A stretch of DNA of 64,000 nucleotides from Diadophis punctatus similis. Its lineage: Eukaryota > Chordata > Lepidosauria > Squamata > Dipsadidae. The stretch is taken from contig JALIGW010000005.1 of assembly GCA_023053685.1 (NCBI GenBank), positions 29,974,480 through 30,038,479 on the forward strand, read 5' to 3'. A program made the position numbers and the translations under genes. Position 1 is the first letter of the stretch; the number at the start of each line of letters is the position of its first letter. The notes beneath the pieces are model-generated. The model saw only the letters and a program-made list of their open reading frames with translations. It did not search any database and had not been told where the DNA came from. Positions 1 through 13,300 of this stretch are shown piece by piece.

Positions 1-3000
1 TCTATATGTTGATTCAGTATTTTTTCTATCCAAATTTGAATTGAACTCCAATACACTTTGGCTTCAGCACATGTCCACCACATATGATAAAAGGAACCCG
101 GTATTTGCTGACGTTTCCAACATTTCATAGATTTATGTTTAAACATTTTAGTTATCCTTTCCAGTGACATGTGCCATCTATAAAACATTTTATACATATT
201 TTCTTTGCATGCTGTTGCCATTGTCAATTTATAGTTCCTTTCCCAAAGCCATTTATCTAATTCTATAGTATGTCCAAAATTCCTTGCCCATTTTATCATC
301 ATTTCCTTCACTTGTTTTTGCTCTAAATCAATATATAGTAAGTATACAGTTCTTAATTAGTCTTTCATCTGTTCCTGTGAGTATTTCATCCAGTTCTGTC
401 ATTTCTACATTTCTAAATTAATACTCTCTATTTTAAAATCCTTGTCGTATCTTGACTGCATTTGCATTCTCATGTACCAATCCATCTTTATCCCTTGTTT
501 CTCCAATTCTTGAGTAGATTTCAATTCCCCCTTATCTGTTAGAATATCCTTATATCATGCAATGTTTCCCCAATTCAGTCTATTGGGGTGATTTAGTTCT
601 TCCTTATTGATAACCAATATGGTATTTTCAAATAGTGTTTCTCTTTTATCTTTTCCCACACTACATATAAAGAGTTCCTCATACAAAGTCTCTGGAAATA
701 GTTATGTATTTTATTTCTCCCATATCATATACCGTATTTTTTGGAGTATAAGATGCACCTTTTTACCCCCCAAAAGAGGATGAAAACTTAGGTGCGTCTT
801 ATACACCGAATGTAGCCCCAGCCACCCATCCACCCCCACCCTTTGGCCTCTGTCTTCCAGCAATTTACCTGCTTGCAGCAAACAGGGAAGAGCCTGTTAA
901 GACAAGCAAGTCATTAGCAGCTTCCCACCCCCCAGCTGATTTGCCACATGCTAAAATGAAACTGAAACTAGCTGCAAAGAGGCAAATAGCTGGGAGAGAT
1001 AGGCAGATTTTTATTTTCTGCTGAACTGGATGCAAGGGGGGTAAGTGAATAACTATAAATGTCTGTAGAATGTTCAAATTATTAGACTTATTTTTTAAAG
1101 ACTGCTTTATTATTTGCTTTGCTGACTGCTTTATTATTTGCTTTGCTGGCTGTGGAATTCTGGAGTTGAAGTCCACAAGTCTTAAAGTTGCCAAGGTTGG
1201 AGACCCCTGTTCCAGACAACTTAACAAAATTAAGAAGCTTTTTAAAATAAATGCTTGCTCTGAAGAGGCCCAGTGCTATTGTATCTTCTTTTAAATAATA
1301 GAGAATAAAGTATACTTCCAGAAATTTTAATTAATTTTAACAGCTCTGTACAAGTATAGTCTGAAATGTAACAGTGTCCTATTTAGTATTAGAATTAAAT
1401 CCTGACTTACATTGGAGTAGATCTATTTAAATAATTGGGAGGAGTTAGTGTGACTACATTTAAGAAAACTTTCTGGCATAATGTACATTTCTCCAATTCT
1501 TTGGCTATTTCTATGGGTCAGGCACACATGCACAGAAATACACAGCAAACAGTGTACAGTATATCATCTATACTGTTTGCTGTTTGCTGTTTGGCAAATT
1601 GCTTGGAGGCAGAGGCCTTTTTTCCTTGTTTTCCTCCCCCAAAACTAAGGTGTGTCTTATTTATTTATTATTTATTTATTAAACGCTCTTATAGGCCGCC
1701 CAATCCCGTGGGACTCAGGGCGGCGTACAACATAAATAAGAAGCGTACAATTTTAAAAACAATAGTCATAATATATATTATAAATATAATTAAAAAAAAC
1801 ATATACTCCTGTGCATCTTATACTCCGAAAAATATGGTAAATGCGTGCCATCCTATCTGTAAATCGTGTCCCTCCAAGACCAAAAGTCTTCTATTTGTTA
1901 ACAAAATCCATTCTCTCATCCACGTCAATGCTGCAGCATGATAGTATAACTCCCAATTTGGAAGTCCAAATCCACCTCTAAGCCTTGCATCTTGTAGCAT
2001 TTTTATATTAATCTTCGTCTTTTTTCCTTGCCAAACAAACTTCAAAATCATTTTATTTATCTCTTTAAAATAATTTTTCTCTATTCTTATTGGAATTGTC
2101 GAAAATAAAAACAGGAATCGTGGCAATATATTCATCTTAATGCAATTCTTCCCATCAATGATAATTGAAGATTTTTCCATTTTTCCAAATCTATTTCAAT
2201 TTGTTTCTTTAACCTATAATGATTATCTTCCTTAATTGTTATGCATCTTGCTGATAATTGAATCCCTAAATATTTTAGTTTTTTTGTAATCTGTATATTT
2301 AGCTTCCCAATTAATTCCTTCTTTTGTTTTTCTGTCATGTTTTTCACTAAAAGTTTTGTTTTATCTTTATTAATTTTTAATCCCGCCATCTCTCCGTATT
2401 TTTCAATTTGTTGTATTAATTTAGGTCCAGTCTCTAATGGTTCTTTCAATATGAACACCAAATCATCTGCAAATGCTTGTAGTTTATACTCCTCTCTTTT
2501 AATTTGCATTCCTTTTATATCCTCACATTGTCTAATACTTCTAGTTAATACTTCCAAGGTTAATACAAATAGCAGTGGTGATAAAGGGCATCCTTGTCTT
2601 ATTCCTTTCATAATGTCCACTTTCTCTGTCATTCACTATTACTTTGGCTGATTGTTTACTATAGATTGTTTTAATTACATTGATGAATCTCTTTCCAAAA
2701 TACATATTTTGAAGTTGCATTGACATAAATTGCCAATTCACATTATCAAATGCCTTCTGGGCATCTAAAAACATCAAAGCCACTTGCTTTTCAGGATGCT
2801 ACTCATAATATTCTAGTGCATTTAGAATCGTTTACATATTGTCCTTAATCTGTCTTTTAGGTAAAAATCCATTTTCGCCTGGGTGTATAAATTCACTTAG
2901 AAATGTTTTAAGTCTATTTGCCATTATTGGAAGCAAAAATTTTATAGTCTGCATTCAAAAGTGAAATCGGCTATAATTTTTAATTTTTTGTAAATCAGTC

Positions 3001-4430
3001 TCTTCTTTCGAAATCAAAGTTATAAATGCTTCTGTCCATGAATCCGATATCTTAGCTTCTAGTAACAATTCATTATAAAGTTCCAGCATTATAATTCCCA
3101 ATGTTTCTTCAAATGTCTTATACACCTCCTCTGGCAACCCATCTGGTCCTGGTGCTTTACCATTTTTCTGTCTTTTTATTGCCTCCGTCAATTCCATTAT
3201 GGTTATTTTCTCATCTAACAAATTCTTGTATTTTTCTGGTATTTTAGGAAGTTTCATTTCCTCCAAATACTGTTTTATGTTCTTTTCAGTTCTTTTCTCT
3301 TGTTTATATAAATCCTCATAATATGTCCACACTATCCTCCCCCTCATTTTGATATTGTAAAATCCCTTCTGTGTCTTCCAGTTGTTTAATCCATTTTCCT
3401 TCTTCATTTTGTAAGCTAATCATCTCCCTGGTTTATTTGCATGTTCAAAAAAGTTTTGTTTAGTCATTCTTATTTTCCTTGCCACTTCTTCATTTTCCAT
3501 CATATTCAACTTGTGTATCTTCAGGTCCATCATATTTTTAATCCTTTTATTTAGAATATCCTTTTGAAGTTCTATTTCTAATTTCTTATACTCTTGTTCT
3601 AATTTTTTCTTGTCATACCTTCTCTGTTTATTTCTTTTACTCATATATGTCATAACCAATCCTCTAATATATGCTTTTGCCGTGTCCCATACAATTTGGA
3701 GAGAAATGTCACTCTGTTTATTTTCTTTAAAGAAAAATTTCATTTCTTTTTCCATAAATTGTTGAAATTCTTTTTCATTCAATAATTCTTGGTTTAAAGT
3801 CCATCTAATTCTTTTCTTTTGACCTTTCCAAATGGTTGTAATCGGGTTATGATCAGCCCACATACCGGTTTCAATATTTATATTTTGTATATTTGCTAGT
3901 AAGTCTATTGACATCCACAGCATATCTATTCTTGACCAAGACATATGTCTAGTGGAGTAAAATGTAAATTGTTTCTTTGATGGAAACTTCCCCCTCCACA
4001 CATCAAATATATTTAGTTCCTCTACCATAGTAAAAAATGATTTTGGTAATATCTTTCTTAATTTCTTATTCTTTTTTGTCGTCTTATAGTCCAGTTCCAC
4101 CTCTACTATAGCATTAAAATCTCCCATCATGCAGATATTTTCATAGTCTAGTTCAATTATTTTAGCATGTAGTTTAGAATAAAACTTATCTTGATGTTCA
4201 TTTGGTGCATAGATTGCAACTAATAACGTTTTTTTTTTTGTTATGCAGCATTATTTCTACCATCAAAATCCTCCCTTCTTCATCTGTATATATACATTTC
4301 GGATTCATTTTTTTCTGTATATATAATACAACTCCTCTTTTGCTTTGATTGATTTATTAAATATATATGCTGCCATCTCCCCAATATGGTGATTACTTAA
4401 TTCTGTAAATAGAAGAATGTCAATTATAGA
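1..4430 (-). mobile_element. L1-type LINE (ORF2 remnant), interrupted
   Basis: Minus-strand remains of an L1 ORF2. From high to low coordinates it reads: endonuclease part (CIYTDEEGRILMVEIML, then MMGDFNAIVE near 4130), reverse transcriptase (KAPGPDGLPEE near 3150, DAQKAFDNVNW near 2750, GIRQGCPLSPLLF near 2600, FADDLV near 2460), thumb region, and a C-terminal part with SFYHMWWTCAEAKVYW near 100. It runs off the left edge and seems 5'-truncated near 4430. Frameshifts and stops break it into segments, so it is inactive. Bases 732-1837 are a later transposon. It lies antisense in the last SHTN1 intron. Confidence 0.9.
732..1837 (+). mobile_element. TA-flanked inverted-repeat transposon, subtype A copy 1
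   Basis: Starts CCGTATTTTTTGGAG and ends with its complement CCGAAAAATATGG, flanked by TA at 730-731 and 1838-1839. Its start (GTATAAGATGCACC, then a GTGCGTCTTATACACC motif) matches two other copies at 19650 and 25184. It is non-autonomous with no transposase ORF. It carries extra inserts: a hAT-like half-element near 1145-1215 and an A/T-rich fragment near 1655-1800. The tRNA-like module of the other two copies is missing. It was inserted into the L1. Confidence 0.82.
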
Positions 4431-5059
4431 AGTGCATGTCAATGATATAACAGTGTTTAATATGCTAAAGTGTTCAACTGTCATTAAACTATCCTTTTAT
4501 TTAAGCTGATACATAAAGTGAGATGTTTCTTCTGAAAAAAAAGACTAACTGTATACTTCCAATTTTAGTCCAGCTATTTTTTAGTTAACATTATAACCAG
4601 TACTGCTGCCAACTCATGGATGATTTACTATATTTGCATTTTACCAACTTGCCTTTTACTAAGAGGAAAGGCATAGGCAGACTTGTACTATCTTTGTTAG
4701 GTGCTAGGAAAAAATGATCTTAGATGGTTGGTTGCATTCACTGATTTCATTTACAATAGCGATAGCGATAGCTATTGAATGGTTGAACTTTGCTGTAATT
4801 TTGCATCCTCACAGTAAACTATCGTTTCTTATACTGTGTTAATAAATGTTTGAGATGGTGTCAACATTATGTTCAGTTTTTCAGATTAGATGGAAATTGT
4901 GTGAGAAGGCAATTATTATGGGAGTGCAGTATGAAAAAAAGACTCATAAACTGTGGTAGTATATCAAGCACGTGCTCAGACTGTAACTAACTGGTTGATT
5001 GTTGTTTATATTTTAAAAATCATGTAGTATTCCCTTTGTTTTTTTAATTTGCCTTTTAG

Positions 5060-5264
5060 GTCATCCAGCAATGCAGGACTTAAAAACAAGGTTGTTGACG
5101 CAGACAAGCAAGCTGAATTGATGGTACTATTCAATCCAGAGAAAATCAAAGAACAAATGCCTAAAGTTATGGATCAAGGCAAGATAACTGAAAACAAGGG
5201 TCAACAGCTTCATAAAGACACTAGTATTGAGAAAACAAAAGAGAGTGACAGCTCTCTCTGTTAA
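5060..5264 (+). CDS. SHTN1: SHTN1 (shootin-1) terminal coding exon
   Basis: Last coding exon of shootin-1, a cytoplasmic adaptor that couples actin retrograde flow to L1-CAM adhesion during neuronal polarisation (established for the family). The intron ends with a T-rich tract and TTTTAG at 5059. The reading frame enters with one base completing a split codon, runs about 67 residues and stops at TAA 5262-5264. The block KVVDADKQAE followed by an acidic Lys/Glu-rich tail ending ESDSSLC resembles the C-terminus of vertebrate shootin-1 as I remember it. This tail is expected to be disordered. Upstream exons lie beyond the left edge. The identification rests on a short divergent tail, but the neighbouring ENO4 supports it through conserved synteny. 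No clear AATAAA is seen soon after the stop; ATTAAA at 5647-5652 is one weak poly(A) candidate. Confidence 0.78.
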
Positions 5265-5869
5265 TTGATGTGCTGAACTATTTCTGGAATTCTGTTTTCA
5301 ATGATTGTCAGTTGTTTTGTTTATGAATATGGGAAAGGGCTATAGTTTTTACTCATAATGTGTTTATATTGAATCCAAAGTCTTTACACCTCTGCCCCAT
5401 TTTTTCTTCTAAATTATTATATGGTGTTCACTTACTAGATTATGCAAAATATTAAGATTTATTTGAAGATTATTTTATATAACTACTTTGTTTATAGTTT
5501 GACCAAAAAGCCTGCTAAGTCTAATTTAAATAAGTAAAACAAGCCTTAATTAAGAAATATATGACATGCTCTTATACGACTGACATCCAGAAATCAATTT
5601 TTAGTTAACAGAAGATACAATTTTCAGAGCCATTCTTTAAAATCTTATTAAAACTTGTGGCCTGCCACTACAAAGTAAAAAATAATAATAATTGTGTAAT
5701 CTGGAATAATAATGGTAATAGATTCTACTGAAGTTGAAGGAAATTGTGTGTAAACAATATTTTAACTGCATAAAAGTTAAAATACCTGTGACTGGCTAGC
5801 TTTACCCTCTGCCTGGGCATAGTTTTCCAGAAAAATAATGTCCGTTGCAATCTGTATCTTATTATTATG

Positions 5870-6320
5870 GTTGGTCACACGTCATTCAGATGTTTAGAGT
5901 AGATTTGGCATTTTTGTTCACCTATTGAATTCTTCCCAAGGACCTGGGATAGGAGATGTTGTTTAATAATATTAAGGGTATACTATTACAACAATGTGGA
6001 ATCAGTATAAGGTCTTTATTATTATAAATATAATAACACATAGTATATTAAATTGTTATTGTTTGTTGCACAGCCCACCAGATGTTTAGATTGGATTTGG
6101 CATTTTTATCTACGTATCGAGTCCTTCTCAAGGACCTGAGATAGGGAAATGTTGTTTGATGGTGTTAAAAGATATTGTTGTAGGATGTAAGCTGTTCCGA
6201 GTGAAGCTGCCTTTTAACCGATGGTGATTTTGTCAATGCCAGTGGTATTCAAATGATGTTCCAGTTGTTTTGAGATTGCACCCAAAAAGCCTATTACTGT
6301 TGGTACTACCATTGCCTTCT
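5870..6320 (+). repeat. Diverged LINE-like remnant with internal duplication
   Basis: Two similar blocks (5870-5985 and 6060-6175) share CAGATGTTTAGA, ATTTGGCATTTTT and CAAGGACCTG. The later part TTTTGAGATTGCACCCAAAA looks like a LINE 3' region I cannot name. Confidence 0.5.
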
Positions 6321-6674
6321 TTGACTGCAGATGTTCTATTTTCAGGTATTTCTATTTTGTTATCTTCTCCCAGTTCTTTCTCTTCTATTCTACGCGTCTC
6401 CAAGTACTGTCACAATCACTATCCAGACTATGTTGTTTTTATTATCAACAGTTATTAAATCTGGAGTGTGATTATTATTAACATTTTCCTCTGCAAGCAA
6501 TAGGATGTGAGTAGTCAGTTCTATTTTTTTGACCAGTTTGGGGCAGAGGGCTTATATTAGATTTTTTAAAATTAGATCTTATGATTCCACCTTTATTACT
6601 TTGTAAATAACTTAAAGAAGTGAACATACATAACACTCCTTCCTCCTTGTATTTTCCCCACAACAAAAACCTCA

Positions 6675-6810
6675 TTAGGTGTGTTGGGCTAAGCCAAGCT
6701 GATTGACCCAAGGTGACCCAGTCAGTTTTTCATGCCTAAGTAGGGACTAGAACTCAGTTTTCTGATTTCTAGCCTGGTGCTTTAAGCACTAGATGAAATT
6801 GGCCCTTATA
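6675..6810 (-). mobile_element. tRNA-derived SINE fragment
   Basis: Reverse orientation of the SINE at 16310: AAGTAGGGACTAGAACTCAG and CTAGCCTGGTGCTTTAAGCA. Fragmentary. Confidence 0.6.
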
Positions 6811-7811
6811 GCCTTTGCATCTAAAGCTCTTCCTACGTATCCCCTACTTAACCACATGATGTCTTTTCTGGGAAGGCATGCCAATTGTTGGATTTCCAAG
6901 CCATGCAAGAAATAAGAAGGAAGAACTGTTCCAAAGGCCACAGAATTATTGCAAGCATTTTAATAAATGCATTTAGGCATTTAGGAACAACAGAAGAAAC
7001 ATTGTTCTGTGATCTTTGTATATAAATATGTTGTAACAGAAAGCCCAATAAAGGAAACATTATCTTGTATGAAAGACAGAAAAAAATGCCATGTCTAAGA
7101 AGTGCCTACTTTCTACGTGAATACATTGTAAATTCTTACATTATGGCACCTTTTCAATAACAATAATTAACATATCCAGTTAATTGGTTTACAGTACGGA
7201 CTTCAATGAATCTTCATTCTAAACTGGTGTAGGATTTCAGGCTATATATTATAGGCAGAATGAAATTGAAGCATTTCAGATCCAAATACTGTATATCTCT
7301 AAAATAGATTAAGTATGTGAGCACGAAACAAAATATGAGTCTTCTATAGGAAACAACAGGATGTGATACAGGAAAATGGCAAGAGGGACAGCAACCGAAT
7401 GTGGGGGTTGAAGGACAGCATGAGATCCTGAATCATAGCTTTCTAACTATAAACTAGGCTTTATATTAGCCCACTGGGAAAGAATAAATGGGATGAGGTG
7501 AGGCACTTAATCAAACTGGGAAACCTTTAGAGCTTTTTATATGCAAGATAGTCATCTTCTATAATAAGACTTCTGTTAAGAATTTAGACTTAGTTTTTGA
7601 GTTACTCAATCCTTAACTTTCACCAGAGAAGGCCTCTTCTAAGAAAAGCAGCGGGAATCATAGAACTATGCAATTTATATGGCATTTCAGAGTAGCTGAA
7701 ATATTTCTCTTATTAGAAAAAGAGTGGCTCTGATTGCTCAGCTGGGAAGGCAGGCATGAGGAAGGGAATATATATAGTTTCTTGCACATTTGTTTTCCCG
7801 CCTTTTATACA
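6811..7811. other. Intergenic, no feature recognised
   Basis: AT-rich sequence between convergent SHTN1 and ENO4. Only short incidental frames; no conserved motif seen. Confidence 0.6.
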
Positions 7812-7918
7812 GTCTAGAGCAGAAATGTCCAACCTTAACAATTTTAAGACCTGTGGACTTTAACTCTCAGAATTCCCCAGCCAGTCCACAAGTCTTAAAG
7901 CTACCAGGATTGGATACT
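7812..7918 (+). mobile_element. Short palindromic hAT-like MITE
   Basis: TTTTAAGACCTGTGGACTTT opposed to CAGTCCACAAGTCTTAAAG around a short centre. The same family appears as fragments at 1145-1215, 32320-32390 with 32815-32878, and 39832-39952. Confidence 0.7.
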
Positions 7919-9099
7919 ACTTTAAAGCTTATATCTAGTTGCAGAAAAAAATGCTATAAATGCATATTTAATACTGGACTTCATTAGTACTTTTTGGTTG
8001 GTATTGAATTGAGGCTAAAATCTAGGGTTTTTTATACGAATGCTATGCTCAGTGGTCTTCAGCAATTTTGTGGTCTTCAGCAATTTTTTACAATCAGAAA
8101 ATAAACTTGTTTTACAATTTTGAGATAACTTGAGAAGATTACATGGCATTTATTCCTTACGTGTTTTTGGTTACTGTTTTTGACTAAACAGATTGCCGGT
8201 TATGTCTTGTTGATTTTGTCAAGTACTTCCCAGCAATATAAGAGATACTATTTGAAATGGCTTGCTTAGCCAGCGATGTTTGATTTCAATCCTTGTACGT
8301 GGCCAAATACTCTTGCCTAGGATTGAATTCATAGTTAGATAACGCCATCCTGTGTAGTTATGTATATGTGTTATATGTCTGTATATGCATATGTGTGTAC
8401 GTATGTGTGCCTTGCTGTTTCTACAATATAATATTAAAATATATCAGTAATACACCTCCACATGAATTTCTATATATGGTACTATTTCAGGGCATGGCAT
8501 AGAGGCTATGGAATATGCATTGGCCAAATGATGTTTACCTCATCATCAGCAAGCTCCCTGAGAACAGTCAGTCTTCTAGCTCAGGAGATGCATTAAATAT
8601 GGCACCATATAGAATGCAGTGAATTCAGGAAAAAGACAAAATAACTGATTTACTAGATTTGGTCATCCTTCATTTTTTAAACAGAAACATCAATATGCAA
8701 CAGGCTACCTTGAGTGCAAATTTACAGTTTACACATGTTTCTAAAACTATACATTTCCAATATAGTGGAAAATTGTGATGAAACCTCAGCAGTTTGCAGT
8801 TTAATATTGATTTGAGTGCACTGTTAAGAACTTTCCGATAGGAAATCACGATTACTAGTGAGGACTAAGGTTGAATCTAATTTCTTAGTTTGACTTGATC
8901 AGTACGTGTTTAATGCTTGTCTTAAAAAGTAAATCATAAAGTCACGTATAGACTTCCATTTGGAATTAAATTCCATGAAAATCAGATGGGCTTTTTCCTG
9001 AATGCATTCTTCAGGAAAAATGCATAATCCATAGGATGGCATTAATGGGGTAACTTTAAGTTTCCTTTCTTTTCCTTTTCCTTTTTTTTTTGGGTTGCA

Positions 9100-9246
9100 T
9101 CACTTGTTGTTTGTACCTTATGATTAATGATTATAACTATGATTTATGACATGTCACTTTGTTGTATGTACATTGAAAGCTTATGCACCGGAGACAAATT
9201 CCTTGTGTGTCCAATCACGCTTAACCAATAAAGAATTCTATTCTAT
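9100..9246 (+). mobile_element. LINE 3' UTR fragment (same family as 24790-26285)
   Basis: Contains GACAAATTCCTTGTGTGTCC followed by CCAATAAAGAATTCTATTCT. Severely 5'-truncated, in the SHTN1-ENO4 intergenic region. Its AATAAA belongs to the LINE; use by SHTN1 cannot be excluded. Confidence 0.7.
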
Positions 9247-10059
9247 GATTTGAATGGTGAATTAATAATTTGTAAAAGTGGAAAAATGTTTTTTTCCTGA
9301 TTATGCATTTATATTAGTTTAATTATATTGAATTTAATATAATTTCTATATTTTTGGAATTATTGAAAATAATTTTTTTAAAGGCACATTTCTTCTCAAA
9401 CTGTTATAGTATGAAATTAATTATTCTTTTGATGCTGCTTATTAAAAATTCCTGTGTTATTTCCCAAAAATTGTGATTTGTTGTTTCTGTATTGTGTTGC
9501 AGTTGTTTTCATTCTTCACATAAAAATGTACAGACATGCAGAAAAACTGATGAGTCACCATAAATTGCATTATATTGCACTAGGAATCTACACTAATTCT
9601 GCAAACCTCTAGTTGGTAATCATAGTACTGGCCCATAAACATTATTCCTGATCTTAATTGTTCATATAACTTTAATATTCTAAGAAAAATACTTTCAATT
9701 TATATTTCAGATGGTTACTTGTTAATTGAAATAACAAACCAAAGATGTTTTGGGGCTTTTTAAATTGTCAATTATTAGGATGATGCATATTTGGAATAAA
9801 GAATTTTATGATAAACCCCATATCAACATTGGTTACTATTCAAATATATTTGTATTAGTGGAATTTAATGAATCATTGATTTTATAATCATCTATAATAT
9901 ATATTGATAGTTTCTCCCACTGAAAGAAATTTTACCAGAAGACAGTCTTGTTTGTGTAGAACTAAACATAGGAACAAGTAGAACTGAAAAGAGGAAATAG
10001 TCATTATGTTGAAAACTGTGCACACTGCAACAGGAAGACAAAACCCAAAATAAAATATT

Positions 10060-10065
10060 TTTAAT
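10060..10065 (-). terminator. Candidate ENO4 poly(A) signal (ATTAAA)
   Basis: ATTAAA on the minus strand about 125 bases after the ENO4 stop. It is followed within 20-45 bases by a T/G-rich run (TTTTGGGTTTTGTCTTCC), which looks like a downstream element. No AATAAA was seen closer to the stop. This is motif evidence only. Confidence 0.4.
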
Positions 10066-10189
10066 GACAATAAGAGAAATAAATTTTCATTTTTATCACA
10101 GTTGCTGTCTTGGGAAAGACACAATGCATTCCCAAAAGAATTCCAGAGTCAGCTTCAATCAACCAATGCAAAATCTGAAACATTAATTT

Positions 10190-10350
10190 CTAGACTACAG
10201 CTTCTTTACTGCCGGGAGCAGAATCAGTACGATCAAGTTCTTCCTCCTCCTCTACCTCCTCCACCTCCTCCTCCTCCTCCTCTACTTCTTCTTCTCCTTC
10301 TCCTTCTTCCTCTTCAGTAAAGTCAATAAATTCATACTCCTCTCTTTCAC
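10190..10350 (-). CDS. ENO4: ENO4 exon 14, terminal coding exon with poly-Glu tail
   Basis: Acceptor TATTCCCTTCCAG, then the second part of a Cys codon and [16 protein letters not shown], a Glu-rich run of about 28 residues broken by Gly and Val, and [15 protein letters not shown] before TAG (10192-10190). The mammalian end of this exon is Glu/Ala-rich. The Glu run is coded by an impure GAG/GAA trinucleotide tract (CTC/CTT on the plus strand at 10240-10318) and may vary in length. Confidence 0.9.
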
Positions 10351-13300
10351 CTGGAAGGGAATACACGGCCAAATAACAAATATTTATTTGGAGAGAAACT
10401 TTTCCACAGACCGAAGGGAGTGTGATTTCGCATACTGCCTGCATTCCGCAGGTGGGACTTTGCTTGTTTGCATGGCCCAGTTTCTGACTTGCCGGGGCCA
10501 GGTGCTGGTCCACGGACCGGGTTGTGAACCCCTGGTCTACATGCTTTCGGGGACTACTCATTTCCGTATGACTAATAACAGGCTAAGTGAGGGTTCTAGG
10601 AGCTTTTTCTCTAAGATTCTAGAGATTATTTTTCAACATGGGACCAGCAAGTGCATTGAGATTACTGCTCCCAGAACCTTCATTTAGCTTGTTATTGGTC
10701 ACAGTGAAATGTGTCATCCAAATGCATCTAAACAGCAGTTTGGAGAATCCAATCACAGCCACAACCACAACCACAGCCAGTTAGCAGTTTGTTTTTTATG
10801 GACAAATTGCCATGTCTGGCTTGAGGCAGTTTTCTCTGTTTCTGGCTTTATTTATTTTTAATTATTAACCCATTATTGTGGATCAATTAAAAACAGGCTT
10901 CATAGAAGCAGCATGTGTTTGAAAACAATTCAAACTAATGGCTTAAATTGAATTTTGCAGGGGCCAAACCTCTTGTATGCAGCTTATGCCACATCTCCAT
11001 TTTTACTATCTCTCCATGTACCGCTCATAGTACATGCAATTCATATATAATAGTGTCTTTGAATCTTTCTCCGGAAAACGATGAATCACATTTTAAAGCT
11101 TCCTCCACAACATGTGAATATTCATCGATGTAAGAATTTTAAGAAAACACTCTCCCTTGGTGATGATTTCAGCCAATTAAATGCATTGAACTCTTGTGGC
11201 CTACTCCCTCCAAGAAATTTTACTTTAACATTCAGATAAATAGATAATTCGTCATCAGGACAATATAACTCATGGCAAATGTCATCCTGTTTTCTGCAAC
11301 TGCTTATTTACAGTCTTTTGATTCCCTTTCCCTCCTATGGAGTGATTTCAGTCACTTTCTCCAGTCTCTGGGTTCTTATTCATTAAGCACTGAAAACAAA
11401 GTAAGAAAGAGGTTCTTACAAAGCCTCCCATTCTTGTTTAGTTCTTCCTCTATTGCAAGAAGTCGATTGTACTTGACTATCCTCTCTCCACGGGAAAGAC
11501 CTCCCAGTTTGATGAATTTGGTTCCCAGTCCAACAGCCTAAGACAAATAAATTCCTTTTTAAAAAAAACCCATAGCTGAAAACTTTGGTAGTTTATTCTG
11601 ACTAACCTAATTTGGCAATTAAATACAGGCTTCAATTACAGTCATATATATTTCAACCCTACGTGAAAGCTCATAATAGAAGAGCTGAATTTGTAACTGC
11701 CAGTGCCAATATTATTCTGTGTGATCAATGTTTTGTTTAAAAATATGTATTTCATATATTTTTATCTATTGCTTTCTTTTTCTCTCTCTACTGCATGTAT
11801 CAACTAACTACAGAACAAGGGGAGAAAAAAAAAACAGTGTTGCAACTTAGTCTGAATGTTACTAGGCTGTCCAATTTTGAGGAGAAAATAGTTCAGGTAT
11901 TTCAAACAGAGCAGTCAGCATTGGTGTAGTAAGTCAGGAGAAGAGATAGGGAACTGAAGCAGATGTAAAGGAATCCAAGATGACTACATTATTGAAAGGA
12001 AGAGGAGTAGGAGGGACCTGGGAGATTGCAGGAGGCGGAAGAGAATAAATGAAGGACTGGTGAAAGAAATTTGACACATTAAGTAAATCATCATTTCAAG
12101 TGACATCCTCTATGTAATGATACATCAATACAAAAAAATCAACTGAAGTCCATTAAGACAAGGAAATACTGTTACTGCCCTATGTTTGAATAATTTACTC
12201 AACTTTTCCTTAAAAATGTCAGCAAGTGACAGTATTTGCTGTTTGCTTCTCTTGCCTACTCTGCTGTTTTCCCCTTGAATGTTCAAAGATTACCTCGCTT
12301 TAAAAGGCAACTTTCTTCAAAAAGCCAATTTCTTCAAAGGTTATATGTCTCTTCACTAGATAAACATTTCTCCTAGGAAGCAGCTCAAGATAAAAAGCTT
12401 TGGTCAATTGAGGAATTTTTCATACATACCAAATCTGCAAGGCTATCATCAGAAGATTCTCCATCTGGACTTCCTAAGATGGAAATGTGCCTCCAACCTG
12501 TATTGAATGCAAGGGCTTTTAATTTCATAAAGCATCTATAGTTTGCAAATCATTGTCTTAATTGTAAAATTACTAGAAAGTCTTATGGCAGTGAAGGTTA
12601 ACCTTTTCTTCCTTGGGTGCCAAAAGCACACACGCGCATACGATTGCCCGCCTGTGCGTGCCCACACCCATAATGCAATGCCCCCCGCATGCCACGCCCC
12701 CCCCGCATGCGTGCATTACCTCCCCCACACTACCTCACACATGCGTGTGCAACCCCTTCCCACACCCTTCACTTCTTGAAGTCTCTGGAGGCCAGAAACG
12801 GCCCATTTCCGGACTTCCGGGAGGCCTGTTTTTTGTCCTCCCCAGGCTCTGGGAGGGCGAAAAATGGGCCTCCCGGAAGTCTGGAAATGAGCTGGAAAGT
12901 CTGAAGGCTCCGGGAAAGCCTCCAGAGCCTGGAGAGGGTGAAAACTGCATGGGCGGGGCCAGCAGAAAATCAGTTGAATGGCGCACGTGCATGTGCGGTG
13001 AAGCTGACCTAGGGCAACAGCTTGCGTGCCCACAGAGATGGCTCCATGTGCCACTGTGGCACGTGTGCCATAGATTTGTCATCATGGTCTTATGGTATCT
13101 TCCAGAGTTAGTAATTTATTATAAATTTAGATTTTGTGGACTAATAAAATAAACTCTAGCCCAGAAAAGTTTCAGTTTCATTAAATAGATAACTCCTTAA
13201 ATACATTAAATTTATATTAGTTTTGCTGTAGCAAACTATTACAGCTGTCCTTCCGGGAATACACAATTACTTTATTATTTAACAAATATTTTTTTATTTT

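Noticed and set aside
10102..10320. Plus-strand frame ending in a Pro/Leu run
   Set aside because: Shadow of the ENO4 poly-Glu exon on the opposite strand.
10388..10687. Plus-strand 99-codon frame beside ENO4 exon 14
   Set aside because: Overlaps the exon 14 acceptor region in antisense and shows no domain.
12613..13152. Long overlapping frames on both strands (up to 179 codons), and similar ones near 17010-17707 and 35711-36260
   Set aside because: They fall in GC-rich MITE copies, are rich in Pro, His and Cys from CpG and CA repeats, and have no conserved domain.
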